A stretch of 64,000 nucleotides of DNA from Geothrix sp. GTDB taxonomy: Bacteria; Acidobacteriota; Holophagae; Holophagales; Holophagaceae. The notes beneath the pieces were generated by a model. The model was not told the DNA's origin and did no database searches. It was given only the letters and a program-made list of their open reading frames with translations. Position 1 is the first letter of the stretch. Every line of letters begins with the position of its first letter. The DNA is taken from NCBI GenBank assembly GCA_030681515.1, contig JAUXSE010000047.1:1-64000 (forward strand). Direction: 5' to 3'. Shown piece after piece: positions 1 to 8,089 of the stretch. The position numbers and the translations under genes are program-made.

Positions 1-85
1 TCGCCCGAGGCTTGAATCCCAACTCCAGCTTCGCCTGGATCATTGCTCGTTCCTCGCAACTCAGATGTGTGTAGTGTTTTCCCAT
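1..85 (-). CDS. IS30-family transposase, N-terminal fragment running off the window
   Basis: On the minus strand an ATG at 85-83 opens a frame that stays open to the window edge and gives 28 residues starting MGKHYTHLSCEERAMIQ. This N-terminus (GKHYxHLSxEER, then a helix-turn-helix region) is typical of IS30-family transposases, which carry a DDE catalytic domain further downstream, outside the window. The fragment is short, so the family assignment rests on this one motif. The gene faces away from the enoyl-CoA hydratase at 242, as expected for an element inserted just upstream of it. Confidence 0.7.
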   Translation of the reverse strand, partial: MGKHYTHLSCEERAMIQAKLELGFKPRA

Positions 86-131
86 GCAACCATTCTTTCT
101 GAAGAATGTTGCACTTGGGGATTGAGCGCGC
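1..131. mobile_element. Right-hand edge of an IS30-family insertion sequence
   Basis: The transposase start lies about 25-45 bp inside a probable terminal inverted repeat around 100-128, which contains GTTGCACTTGGGGATTGAG; IS30-family ends often carry a TTGCACTT-like word. The AT-rich word-array repeat begins directly after it, at about 133. The exact boundary cannot be set without the other end of the element, so the end coordinate is approximate. Confidence 0.5.
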
Positions 132-132
132 C

Positions 133-235
133 AGGATTAAAAACTTGATTAACAGGATTAAAGACAATGATTTTTAATCTTGAATCCTGTCAATCCTTCA
201 AAATCCCGTTAATCCTGTCCCTGTTTTTTGTTGGA
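133..235. repeat. AATCCTGTT word-array inverted repeat next to the IS edge
   Basis: The left arm (133-165) carries GGATTAA and AACAGGATTAA words. The right arm (172-235) carries the complement as imperfect 9-bp units (AATCCTGTC, AATCCTTCA, GTTAATCCTG). It is AT-rich compared with its surroundings, has no plausible gene, and ends just before the Shine-Dalgarno sequence of the crotonase gene at 242. The same word family occurs in the gap at 1031-1373. Confidence 0.75.
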
Positions 236-241
236 GTCTCC

Positions 242-1030
242 ATGTCCTCTCCCATCCGCTTCGAGATCCGCGACCGCATCGCCACGCTGACGCTGGACCG
301 GCCGGACAAGCTGAATGCGCTGGTGCCGGAGATGCGCGAGGGCTTTGATGAGGCCCTGGCGAAGGCGGCCGGGCCAGGCGTGAAGGCGCTACTGCTGCGG
401 GGAGTGGGACGGGCCTTCTGCGCGGGGGGCGACATCGGCTGGATGGCGAAGGCACTGGCCGAAGGCCGCTGGGACGAGATGGAAGCCCTGCTGGATCTGG
501 GCGTCGCCGTCGCTCACGGGTTGGCCACGCTCCCCAAGCCCGTGGTGGCCGTGATCCAGGGACCGGCGGCCGGCGCCGGCATGAGCCTGGCCCTCTGCGC
601 GGATCTGCGGATCGCCACCAGTGAGGCCCTGTTCGGCATGGCCTTCGTGAAGCTCGGCCTGCATCCCGATTGGGGCGGCAGCGTCATGCTATCGCGCCTG
701 GTGAATCCGGCCATCGCGGGGGAACTGATGCTGCTCGGCGATACCTTGGATGCGGCCCGGGCCCAGGCCCTGGGTCTCGTGAATCAGATCGTGCCCGCGG
801 ATCGCCTGGAGGCCGCCGTCGAAACCCTCAGCCACCGCCTCGCCGCCGGGCCCGCCGAGACCTTCGCCCGCATCAAGACCACCCTGCTGCGTAACCAGGG
901 CCTGGACGCCGGAAGCCTCCGCGCCCGCCTCGAAGCCGAAGGCGCCCAGATGAAGGCCGCCATGCGCCACCCCGATGCGAAGGAGGGCCTGGCCGCCTTC
1001 CTGGAGAAGCGGGCGCCGAGGTTCGCCTGA
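242..1030 (+). CDS. Enoyl-CoA hydratase/isomerase family protein (PaaG-like crotonase)
   Basis: 262 residues, the usual crotonase length. The CoA/oxyanion-hole segments are clear: RAFCAGGDIGWM and GPAAGAGMSLALCADLR. At the position of the two catalytic glutamates of true hydratases it reads AFVKLGLHPDWGGS, so the first Glu is missing and an Asp is present. That pattern is typical of PaaG and other enoyl-CoA isomerases rather than hydratases. It therefore probably moves a double bond or opens an epoxide on an acyl-CoA in fatty-acid or aromatic degradation; the substrate is unknown. The start at 242 is preferred over an in-frame ATG at 167 because TTGGAG lies 5-6 bases upstream and the extra segment would be encoded by repeat DNA. 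Confidence 0.88.
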   Translation: MSSPIRFEIRDRIATLTLDRPDKLNALVPEMREGFDEALAKAAGPGVKALLLRGVGRAFCAGGDIGWMAKALAEGRWDEMEALLDLGVAVAHGLATLPKPVVAVIQGPAAGAGMSLALCADLRIATSEALFGMAFVKLGLHPDWGGSVMLSRLVNPAIAGELMLLGDTLDAARAQALGLVNQIVPADRLEAAVETLSHRLAAGPAETFARIKTTLLRNQGLDAGSLRARLEAEGAQMKAAMRHPDAKEGLAAFLEKRAPRFA

Positions 1031-1379
1031 AAGCAGGGACAGGATTTACAGAATGAAATGCTGGATTAACAGGATTACCTAATTATCCGCGAGACTCAGC
1101 CATCACTTTTCAAGATCAAAAGCTGAAACCACAGATGACGGTGCCCACACCTGCGAAGCACCCACCAGAACAGTCCAGCGATTCGTGCATTTAATCTGTG
1201 TGAATCGGTGGAATCTGTGGATCCACGGTCCTTTCTGCGACATCTGCGGTTGAACGATTTCAAGGCTGAGCGTGGCCGACAATCAGGCAGGATTAAAGCC
1301 CAAAAAACAAGATCTGTCTTTGACGTTTTAATCCTGTTAATCCTTCAAATCCTGTTAATCCTGTCTCCGCTTTTCAGGC
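1026..1379. repeat. Nested double inverted repeat filling a convergent gap
   Basis: The 343-bp gap between two convergent genes holds no gene. Outer arms are 1026-1077 and about 1326-1379: both contain AACAGGATTA words and both end in CTGAAAGC / GCTTTTCAG, so they include the stop codons of the two flanking genes. Inner arms are 1119-1140 (AAAGCTGAAACCACAGATGA) and 1191-1252 (ATCTGTG, AATCTGTGG, ATCTGCGG). The word units are about 9 bp and imperfect. I infer a bidirectional 3'-end structure. Confidence 0.8.
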
Positions 1380-1682
1380 CTTCGGGAAGGCCCGGCTTTG
1401 CGCGGCTTCGATGAGCTCCTTGATGCGGCGGGCGTCGGCCTTGCTGTGGCCATGGCTGGTGAGGGGATCGCTGCCGCCGGTGCTCTCGACGAGGATGTCG
1501 GCCCAGAGCAGGCCCGTGTCGATGCGGACACTGGCCACCTTGGAGAGGTGGATGCTGATCTCGTTCACTGTGAACCAGGACCGCTTGCGGCGGATGACCG
1601 CGGCATCCGTGACCTCGATGACGGTCGAGAACAGGTGGTTGCCCTTGGTCCAGCGGCTGGTGTGAAACGTCTCGGTGGCCAT
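1374..1682 (-). CDS. Small PH-domain-like protein of unknown function
   Basis: 102 residues, cytoplasmic, no signal peptide. The pattern of short beta segments (LFSTVIEVTDAAVIRRKRSW, then VNEISIHLSKVASVRI) followed by a C-terminal helix (DARRIKELIEAAQS) resembles bacterial PH-like domains, which often read 'converts to a membrane or protein-binding patch'. That is a fold-level guess. Its ATG (1682-1680) overlaps the TGA of the upstream transketolase subunit by one base, so the two are probably translationally coupled. Its stop codon lies inside the outer arm of the convergent-gap repeat. Confidence 0.65.
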   Translation of the reverse strand: MATETFHTSRWTKGNHLFSTVIEVTDAAVIRRKRSWFTVNEISIHLSKVASVRIDTGLLWADILVESTGGSDPLTSHGHSKADARRIKELIEAAQSRAFPKA

Positions 1683-2650
1683 CAGAGAGCCTCCTTCGCG
1701 GCGGCGGCGACGGCCTGGGGCGTGATGCCGTAGGCCTCCAGCAGTTTCTCGGGCTTGCCGCTCTGGCCGAACAGATCCTGCACGCCCACGCGGCGGACGG
1801 GCATGGGATGGGCCTCGGACAGGATCTCCGCCACGATGCCGCCCAGGCCGCCATGGGCCTGGTGCTCCTCGCAGGTGACGACGGCCTTGTGGGCCTTCGC
1901 CAGTGAAATCAGGGTTTCGCGATCGAAGGGTTTGAGGGTGGGCGCGTGCAGCACCGTGGCCTCGATGCCATCCGCCGCCAGCAGCTCTGCAGCGTCGAGG
2001 CAGATGGAGGTGCCCAGGCCGCAGCCCACCAGCAGCACGTCGTGGCCCTCCCGCATCATCACGGCCTTGCCGATCTGGAACTTGTAGTCCGAACCATGGA
2101 TGCGGGGGAACTTGTCGCGGGTGAGGCGGACATAGACCGGGCCCTGGTGGGCATAGGCGGCGCGCACGGCCTGCCTGGTCTCCAGGGCGTCGGCCGGTGA
2201 GAGCACCGTCATGCCGGGGATCATGCGCATGAGGGCCAGATCCTCCAGGCACTGGTGGGTGCCGCCATCCTCGCCCACGGTGAGCCCCGCGTGGGTGGCC
2301 ACGATCTTCACGTTCTGGCGGCCCACGCCCACGGCCTGGCGCACGAACTCGTAGGCCCGCCCCGTGGCGAACATGGCGAAGGTGCTGACGAAGGGCACCA
2401 CGCCCGTGGTGGCGGCCCCGGCGGCGGCGGCCATCATGCCCTGTTCCGCGGCGCCCATGTTGAAGAACCGCTCCGGGAAGGCCTTGGCGAACTTGCTGGT
2501 GCGGGTGGAACCGGCCAGATCCGCGTCGAACACGATGAGGTTGGCGCCCTCGTTCCCCAGCTCCACCAGGGTGTCGCCGTAGGCATCCCGCAGGCTGTCC
2601 ATGACGCCGCCCACCTTGCCGCCCACGCCCGCCGTTTCCATGCCCGCCAT
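1682..2650 (-). CDS. Transketolase, C-terminal subunit (split enzyme)
   Basis: 322 residues carrying the pyrimidine-binding and C-terminal transketolase domains only. The catalytic Glu sits in FNMGAAEQGMMAAAAG, followed by the family segment THAGLTVGEDGGTHQ; the C-terminal domain has APTLKPFD. Split transketolases usually have the N-terminal (diphosphate-binding) half as the adjacent upstream gene. Here the upstream neighbour is the divergent hrpB, so the partner must be elsewhere or absent. Known role: transfer of two-carbon ketol units in the pentose phosphate pathway, with thiamine diphosphate bound between the two halves. Start ATG at 2650, with AAGGAGAT upstream. Confidence 0.93.
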   Translation of the reverse strand: MAGMETAGVGGKVGGVMDSLRDAYGDTLVELGNEGANLIVFDADLAGSTRTSKFAKAFPERFFNMGAAEQGMMAAAAGAATTGVVPFVSTFAMFATGRAYEFVRQAVGVGRQNVKIVATHAGLTVGEDGGTHQCLEDLALMRMIPGMTVLSPADALETRQAVRAAYAHQGPVYVRLTRDKFPRIHGSDYKFQIGKAVMMREGHDVLLVGCGLGTSICLDAAELLAADGIEATVLHAPTLKPFDRETLISLAKAHKAVVTCEEHQAHGGLGGIVAEILSEAHPMPVRRVGVQDLFGQSGKPEKLLEAYGITPQAVAAAAKEAL

Positions 2651-2687
2651 ATGATCTCCTTGGAGGTTTCATTCTACGCGAAGGAGG

Positions 2688-2709
2688 GGCGCCGCCGCCC
2701 TGCGGCGCC
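2688..2709. promoter_or_regulatory. Hairpin in the divergent tktC/hrpB region
   Basis: GGCGCCGC and GCGGCGCC form a perfect 8-bp stem around a 6-base loop. It lies between the starts of two divergent genes (108 bp apart), within the leader of the transketolase gene or upstream of hrpB. Function is unknown; it is not followed by a T run on either strand. Confidence 0.4.
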
Positions 2710-2758
2710 GATAGCGGGATCGCCAGAGGCGACCCCGCGGGTCCGGTAGTCTGAATGG

Positions 2759-5227
2759 ATGCGTGTACCTCTTCCTATTGATCCCCTGCTGCCGCAGATC
2801 ATCGAGAGCCTGCGCGGGAACCCGAACCTAGTGTTGCAGGCGGATCCCGGGGCGGGCAAGACCACGCGCGTGCCTCCGGCCCTGCTGGAGGCGGGCCTGC
2901 TGGGGGACGGCGAATGCTGGATCCTGGAGCCCCGCCGCCTCGCCGCCCGGCTGGCCGCCACCCGGGTGGCGGACGAGCTGGGTGAGGCCCTGGGCCAGCG
3001 GGCGGGCTACGCCGTGCGCTTCGAGCAGAAGGTCTCGAAGGGCACGCGGCTGCGCTTCGTCACCGAGGGACTGCTGCTGCGCCGCCTGCACGGCGATCCC
3101 CGGCTGGGCGGCATCGCCGCCGTGGTCCTGGACGAATTCCACGAACGACACCTGCACACGGACCTCGGTATCACGCTGCTGCGCCGCCTCCAGCGCGGGG
3201 CTCGGCCCGATTTGAAACTCCTGGTCATGTCCGCCACGCTGGATCCCGGCCCCGTGGCCGCCTACCTCGACGCCCCCGTGATGAAGAGCGAGGGCCGGGT
3301 CTTCCCGGTGGATACAGCCTTCCTGTCCCGCCCGGATGATCGGCCCGTCGAACAGCAGGTGGCCGACGCCCTGGACCGCCTCTACAACGAGGGACTGCGC
3401 GGCCACACGCTGGTCTTCCTGCCGGGGGCCGCCGAGATCCGCGCCTGCCTGAAGGGTTGCGAGGCGGTGGCGATCCGGCGGGGCCTGAGCCTGCGGCCCC
3501 TGCACGGCGAACTATCGCCGGATGCCCAGGCTCACGCCCTGGCACTCAGCGACACGCCCAAGGTCATCCTCAGCACCAACGTGGCCGAGAGTTCCGTCAC
3601 CCTCGATGGCATCGGAGCCGTGGTGGATTCGGGGCTGGGCCGCGAGGCCTCCCATTCGCCCTGGTCGGGCCTGTCGGGCCTGCGCACGGTGCGCATCAGC
3701 CGGGCCCGCTGCGTGCAGCGCACGGGCCGCGCGGGCCGCACGGGGCCGGGCCGCTGCCTGCGCCTCTACACCGAGGCCGACTTCGGGGCCCGTCCCGCCT
3801 TCGACACGCCGGAGCTGCAGCGGTCGGATCTCGCGGAATCCGTCCTGAGCCTCCACGGCATGGGCATCGCCGGACCCGGTGCCCTGGACTGGTTCGAGGC
3901 GCCACCCGCCGCTTCCCTGGCCGCCGCGGAGGCCCTGCTCACGCGCCTCGGCGCCCTGGAGAACGGAAGCCTCAGCGCCATCGGCCGTCGCATGGCGGAG
4001 CTGCCCCTGCATCCGCGCCTGACCCGGCTGGCGGTGGCGGGCCAGGACTTCGGCATTCCCCAAACGGCCCTGCGGGCTGCGGCCCTGCTGGAGACCGGCA
4101 ACCTCTCGGCGCGCCAGGGCCTGGACCGGGCACCTCTGAAAACGGGCCACGGCGCGGATTCGGATCTGCTGCTGCGCCTGGATCAGTTCGAGGAGGCGCA
4201 GGCCGCGGGTTTCGGTGCCAGCGCCTGCCGGGCCGCGGGGCTGGACGCCTTCGCCGTCCAGCGGGCGCGGCGGGCGGTGCCATCGCTCGCCCGGTTCCTG
4301 CCCTCCCCCGCCGAGCCCGCGGATGCGGAGGCTCGCCTGCTGAAGGCCCTGCTCCGGGCCTATCCGGATCGCGTGGGCCAGCTCTCCGCCAACGGCACCT
4401 GCGCCTTCGCCGGAGGCGGCGGAGCCAAGCTGGACCCCGCCAGCCGCGTGCGGCGACCGGGGCTGATCCTCGCCCTGGAAGCCGACGCCGTGAAGCAGGG
4501 CACCGGGGGGCAGACGCTCATCCGCCTGGCCTCCCGCTGCGAGGGGGACTGGCTGCTGGAGGCCTTTCCGGAACGCCTGGAGGATGTGGACGAGGTGGCC
4601 TTCAACGCCTCGGCGGGCCGGGTGGAACGGCGGTCCGAGATCCGCTATGAAGGGTTGAGCCTCGACGTCAGCCGGGGTCCCGCGGATCCTGCGGATCCGC
4701 GCGTGGCTCACCTGCTGGCGCAGGCCTTGCGGGAGCGCCCATTGGATGAGCTGCCCGCACGGTTCCTGGCGCGGCTGGCGTTCCTCCGCAGGCATCGGCC
4801 GGAGCTTGGTCTGCCGGAGGATCTGCTGGGCCCCCTGCTGGCCGGGGCCTGCGCGGGGCGGACGACCCTGCGCGAGGTGCAGGAGGTGGACTGGTCCGCG
4901 GCCCTGCGGCAGGCCTTCCCGGCCGAAACGCTGCGCCTCTTGGACGCCTGGGCGCCCGAGGCCATCCAGCTGCCCAAGGGCCGCCCCACGAAGATCCACT
5001 ACGAGGACGATCCCCCCTGGATCGCCTCCCGGCTCCAGGAGTTCTGGGGCCTGAAGAAGTCCCCCACCGTGGCCGGGGGCGCCGTGCCCCTGGTGCTGCA
5101 CCTGCTGGCCCCCAATATGCGGGCCGTGCAGGTCACCACCGACCTCGCGGGCTTCTGGCAGCGGGTCTACCAGGAGCTGCGACCGGGGCTGTCGCGGCGG
5201 TATCCGAAGCATCATTGGCCGGAGTGA
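2759..5227 (+). CDS. hrpB: ATP-dependent RNA helicase HrpB
   Basis: 822 residues, the usual HrpB length. DEAH-type helicase motifs appear in order: Walker A in QADPGAGKTTRVPP (about residue 29), DEFHERH as motif II (about 126), SATLD as motif III, TNVAESSVTLDG as motif V (about 277) and QRTGRAGRTGPG as motif VI (about 320). The helicase-associated and HrpB C-terminal domains follow, ending in the RRYPKHHWPE tail typical of the family. Its cellular role is not settled in most bacteria. ATG at 2759. The downstream GNAT gene follows after 17 bp and is probably co-transcribed. Confidence 0.95.
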   Translation: MRVPLPIDPLLPQIIESLRGNPNLVLQADPGAGKTTRVPPALLEAGLLGDGECWILEPRRLAARLAATRVADELGEALGQRAGYAVRFEQKVSKGTRLRFVTEGLLLRRLHGDPRLGGIAAVVLDEFHERHLHTDLGITLLRRLQRGARPDLKLLVMSATLDPGPVAAYLDAPVMKSEGRVFPVDTAFLSRPDDRPVEQQVADALDRLYNEGLRGHTLVFLPGAAEIRACLKGCEAVAIRRGLSLRPLHGELSPDAQAHALALSDTPKVILSTNVAESSVTLDGIGAVVDSGLGREASHSPWSGLSGLRTVRISRARCVQRTGRAGRTGPGRCLRLYTEADFGARPAFDTPELQRSDLAESVLSLHGMGIAGPGALDWFEAPPAASLAAAEALLTRLGALENGSLSAIGRRMAELPLHPRLTRLAVAGQDFGIPQTALRAAALLETGNLSARQGLDRAPLKTGHGADSDLLLRLDQFEEAQAAGFGASACRAAGLDAFAVQRARRAVPSLARFLPSPAEPADAEARLLKALLRAYPDRVGQLSANGTCAFAGGGGAKLDPASRVRRPGLILALEADAVKQGTGGQTLIRLASRCEGDWLLEAFPERLEDVDEVAFNASAGRVERRSEIRYEGLSLDVSRGPADPADPRVAHLLAQALRERPLDELPARFLARLAFLRRHRPELGLPEDLLGPLLAGACAGRTTLREVQEVDWSAALRQAFPAETLRLLDAWAPEAIQLPKGRPTKIHYEDDPPWIASRLQEFWGLKKSPTVAGGAVPLVLHLLAPNMRAVQVTTDLAGFWQRVYQELRPGLSRRYPKHHWPE

Positions 5228-5244
5228 GGCGCTACCCTTTCCCC

Positions 5245-5730
5245 ATGCTCACCTTTCGCCCCATCCGCCCCGAGGACAACCCCGCCGTGGCCGCCATCAT
5301 CCGCGCTGTCATGCCGGAGTTCGGCGCCGACGGCCCGGGCTTCGCCCTCCATGATCCCGAGGTGGATCACATGAGCCGCGCCTACACCATCCCCGGCGCC
5401 GCCTACTTCGTGGTGGAGGACGAGACCGGCAAGGCCGTGGGCGGTGGGGGCGTGGCGGCCCTGGATGGCGGCGAACTGGGCGTCTGCGAGCTCCGGAAGA
5501 TGTATTTCCTCCCGGAGGCGCGGGGCAAGGGCATGGGCGAAACCCTGCTGCGCCATTGCCTGGTGGTGGCTCAGAACCTGGGCTACCGGACCTGCTACCT
5601 GGAGACCCTCACGGGCATGGACCAGGCCATGCGTCTCTACCAGAAACTGGGGTTCAAACCCCTCTGTGCGCCCCTGGGACGGACCGGCCACGGCGGCTGC
5701 GACCGCTGGTTTGCGATGGATCTGAAATGA
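5245..5730 (+). CDS. GNAT-family N-acetyltransferase
   Basis: 161 residues forming a single GNAT domain. Motif A is clear: LRKMYFLPEARGKGMGETLL binds the acetyl-CoA pyrophosphate, and motif B follows as MRLYQKLGFKPL. The acceptor substrate cannot be read from the sequence. An in-frame ATG at 5215 would overlap the end of hrpB and add an unlikely basic stretch; 5245 aligns with the usual GNAT start (LTFRPIRPED). Confidence 0.88.
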   Translation: MLTFRPIRPEDNPAVAAIIRAVMPEFGADGPGFALHDPEVDHMSRAYTIPGAAYFVVEDETGKAVGGGGVAALDGGELGVCELRKMYFLPEARGKGMGETLLRHCLVVAQNLGYRTCYLETLTGMDQAMRLYQKLGFKPLCAPLGRTGHGGCDRWFAMDLK

Positions 5731-5754
5731 AAGCCCATCCCGGAATCATTGCTT

Positions 5755-5868
5755 TTCTCACTGTTCCTCACCGTTTCTCACCGGTTTATTTCTTGTTTCT
5801 TTCTCTGTGGTGCCTCTTCCCAAGAAAAGAAAGGCCAACCGGTGAGGAACAGTGAGAAACGGTGAGAA
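5755..5868. repeat. CTCACCGTTC word-array inverted repeat (family C, copy 1)
   Basis: The left arm (5755-5786) is three imperfect 10-bp units based on CTCACCGTTC, ending in ACCGGT. The right arm (5837-5868) is its complement, ACCGGTGAGGAACAGTGAG and on. The AT-rich loop is about 50 bp. A second copy of the same family, with a 13-base loop, lies at 42251-42330 inside a gene. The 210-bp gap between the GNAT gene and acpS contains nothing else that I can recognise. Confidence 0.85.
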
Positions 5869-5940
5869 GGACAACAACCTTGTCTCCGTGGTGAATCAGT
5901 TATTCGCTCCCCGGTGCCTCAGTTCGGTCTGGAGCCTGAA

Positions 5941-6309
5941 ATGATCCTTGGCCTGGGGACCGATATCTGTCCTCCCTCCCGCTGGCGGCATCTGGTGGAG
6001 CGGTTCGGGGCGGAGAAGTGCGCGGGGCGGATCCTCCATCCCGATGAGGCCGCCTACCTGCTGGGGGGGAACCGGGAGCGGCTGCCGGAGCGCCTGGCGG
6101 GACGCTGGGCCCTGCGGGAGGCCTTTGGCAAGGCCCTGGGCACGGGCCTGGAGGGCTGGTCCTGGAAGGAGCTGCGCTATGTGAATGGCCGGCTTTGGGC
6201 CGTGGGGGCCCTGGCCGATCGGCTGGCCTCCCGGGACATCCGGTCCCTGCATGGCAGCGTCAGCCACGATGGTGATCTGGCCCTGGCGGTGGTCCTCCTG
6301 GAACGGTAG
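5941..6309 (+). CDS. acpS: Holo-[acyl-carrier-protein] synthase
   Basis: 122 residues, the right size for AcpS. It opens with the family signature MILGLGTDICPPSRW, whose Asp binds Mg2+. The second metal/CoA segment is GRWALREAFGKALGTGL, in the place of the usual W-x-x-K-E-A-x-x-K-A motif but with REAFGKA. The C-terminal strand has LHGSVSHDGDLALAVV. It transfers 4'-phosphopantetheine from CoA to apo-ACP. The start at 5941 is chosen over an in-frame upstream ATG at 5914 because the family begins at this Met. Confidence 0.92.
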   Translation: MILGLGTDICPPSRWRHLVERFGAEKCAGRILHPDEAAYLLGGNRERLPERLAGRWALREAFGKALGTGLEGWSWKELRYVNGRLWAVGALADRLASRDIRSLHGSVSHDGDLALAVVLLER

Positions 6310-6365
6310 GGATCGGAAACTCAAGCCCTGGCCCCCGGCGCCGATCCCGGAGACAGGACGACTCC

Positions 6366-7223
6366 ATGGATCCCCTCCAGGCCAAGCAGCAGATGACCCT
6401 CGCCGAGTTCCGGAGCCTCCGGGACTTCATCTATGCCAAGTCCGGGATCTTCTTCAGCGAATCCAAGCAGTACTTCCTGGAGAACCGGCTGAGCAAGCCG
6501 ATCGGCGAGTTGAAGTTGCGGAGCTATGCCGACTACCTGTCCCTGCTCCAGGGGAGCCAGGGCGCGGCGGAACTGAAGCGGCTCTTCGTGGAGATCACCA
6601 CCAACGAAACCAGCTTCTGGCGCAACCCGCCCCAGATCGAAGCCTTCCAGAACATCGTGCTGGCCGATGCCGCCAAGCAGGCCCGGGAGCGGGGCCAGAG
6701 CCGCCTGCGCATCTGGTCCGCGGCCTGTTCCAGCGGCGAGGAACCCTACACCCTGGCCATGATCTGCCACGATTTGAAGGACACGGTCCTGCGGGGCTTC
6801 TCGGTGGAGATCCTGGGCACGGACATCAGCGAGAAGGTGCTGGCCCAGGCCCAGGACGGCGTCTACAACAGCTACACCCTGCGGAACCTGGCGCCGGAGC
6901 AGCTCCAGCGCCACTTCATCCCCCTGGGGAAGGATCTGTTCCAGGTGAAGCCTGACATCCAGCGGCTCACCAGCCTCCGGAACTTCAACCTGGTGGACTA
7001 CCCGGACTACCGGCAGCTGGGGACCTTTGACATCATCTTCTGCCGCAATGTGCTCATCTACTTCGACGAGAACGTGAAAATCCAGGTATTGAAAGGGTTC
7101 CACGGCCAGCTGCACCCCAAGGCCTACCTGCTGGTGGGACACAGCGAAAGCATCCATTCCTTCAACACCGGTTTTGAACTGCTGCACTTCAGCAAGGCCA
7201 TGGGATACCGGAAGCGGAACTGA
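6366..7223 (+). CDS. cheR: Chemotaxis protein methyltransferase CheR
   Basis: 285 residues with the standard two-domain build. The N-terminal all-helical domain is followed by the SAM-binding methyltransferase domain. Diagnostic segments are NETSFWRNPPQ (about residue 79), IWSAACSSGEEPYTLAM (SAM loop, about 118), LGTDIS and IIFCRNVLIYFD. It adds methyl groups to glutamates of chemoreceptors. It opens a seven-gene same-strand cluster that also contains cheB. No chemoreceptor, CheA or CheW is present in the window. Confidence 0.96.
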   Translation: MDPLQAKQQMTLAEFRSLRDFIYAKSGIFFSESKQYFLENRLSKPIGELKLRSYADYLSLLQGSQGAAELKRLFVEITTNETSFWRNPPQIEAFQNIVLADAAKQARERGQSRLRIWSAACSSGEEPYTLAMICHDLKDTVLRGFSVEILGTDISEKVLAQAQDGVYNSYTLRNLAPEQLQRHFIPLGKDLFQVKPDIQRLTSLRNFNLVDYPDYRQLGTFDIIFCRNVLIYFDENVKIQVLKGFHGQLHPKAYLLVGHSESIHSFNTGFELLHFSKAMGYRKRN

Positions 7224-7240
7224 ACGGCCAGGAGCGGAAC

Positions 7241-8089
7241 ATGCCCATCACCCCCCAAGAGCTCATCGCGAACCTCGGAGATCTGCCGCCCCTGCCCCAG
7301 GTGGCCTCCCAGGTGCTGCGGGTATCCGCCGATCCAGATGCCAACGCCGAGGATCTCCGCAAGATCATCGCCATGGACCAGGCCCTCACCAGCCAGATCC
7401 TGAAGATCTCGAACTCCGCGATGTTCGGCATGGTGCGCGAGGTCACCACCCTCACCCAGGCGATCATGACCCTCGGGTTCTCCACCATCAAGAGCGTGGT
7501 CATCGCCAGTTCGGCCAAGAATCTGTACCACCGCGGCACCGTGGGCCTGCAGGAGCGGCTGATCTGGGAGCACGCCCTGGTGGCGGCCATCGCCAGCCGG
7601 GCCTTCGCCAAGAGCCTGCGCTTCGCCCGGATCGAGGAGGCCTTCATCGGCGGCCTGCTGCACGACATCGGGAAGTCCGTCATGGGCGTGAAATTCCCCG
7701 AGCGGTACGGCGCCCTGTTGCGCAGCGTCTACAACGAGCAGGGGATCTGTCTCCAGCTCGAGTTGGATACCTTCGGTTTCGACCACGCCATGGTCGGCGA
7801 AGCCCTGGTGAGCCAGTGGAACCTGGCCCCCAGCCTCCAGGCGGCCGTGCGCTGGCACCACGATCCCCTCCAGGCGCCTCAAACTCATCAGGAACTGGCC
7901 GCCATCGTGGCCCTGGCCAACCACATGGCCCTGGAGGAGAAGGTGGGCATCGGCGATCCCCGCCACCTCGAAGACGCCTCCACCCAGGCCATGGCGATCC
8001 TGCAGCTCGGGCCCGAGGCCCTGGATGGCATCAAGGAAAGCGTCCGGAGCGCCATCGAGCAGGACAAGACGATGATCACGGAGTTTTAA
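7241..8089 (+). CDS. HDOD domain signalling protein (first of a tandem pair)
   Basis: 282 residues made of one HDOD domain, a catalytically inactive relative of HD phosphohydrolases. Family features are LPPLPQVASQVLRVSADPDA at the start, LTSQILKISNSAMFG, and GGLLHDIGKSVMG. HDOD proteins commonly act in signal transduction together with two-component or c-di-GMP systems; the partner here is unknown. It starts 17 bp after cheR. Its stop codon is followed by an extra 18-bp unit and then the second HDOD gene. Confidence 0.9.
   Translation: MPITPQELIANLGDLPPLPQVASQVLRVSADPDANAEDLRKIIAMDQALTSQILKISNSAMFGMVREVTTLTQAIMTLGFSTIKSVVIASSAKNLYHRGTVGLQERLIWEHALVAAIASRAFAKSLRFARIEEAFIGGLLHDIGKSVMGVKFPERYGALLRSVYNEQGICLQLELDTFGFDHAMVGEALVSQWNLAPSLQAAVRWHHDPLQAPQTHQELAAIVALANHMALEEKVGIGDPRHLEDASTQAMAILQLGPEALDGIKESVRSAIEQDKTMITEF

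Noticed and set aside
1208-1414. Small plus-strand gene of 68 residues in the gap at 1031-1373
   Set aside because: The frame is made of repeat words and runs into the 3' end of the opposite gene. No ribosome-binding site.
5556-5855. Plus-strand frame running from the GNAT gene into the repeat
   Set aside because: Out of frame with the GNAT domain; its end is encoded by the palindrome.
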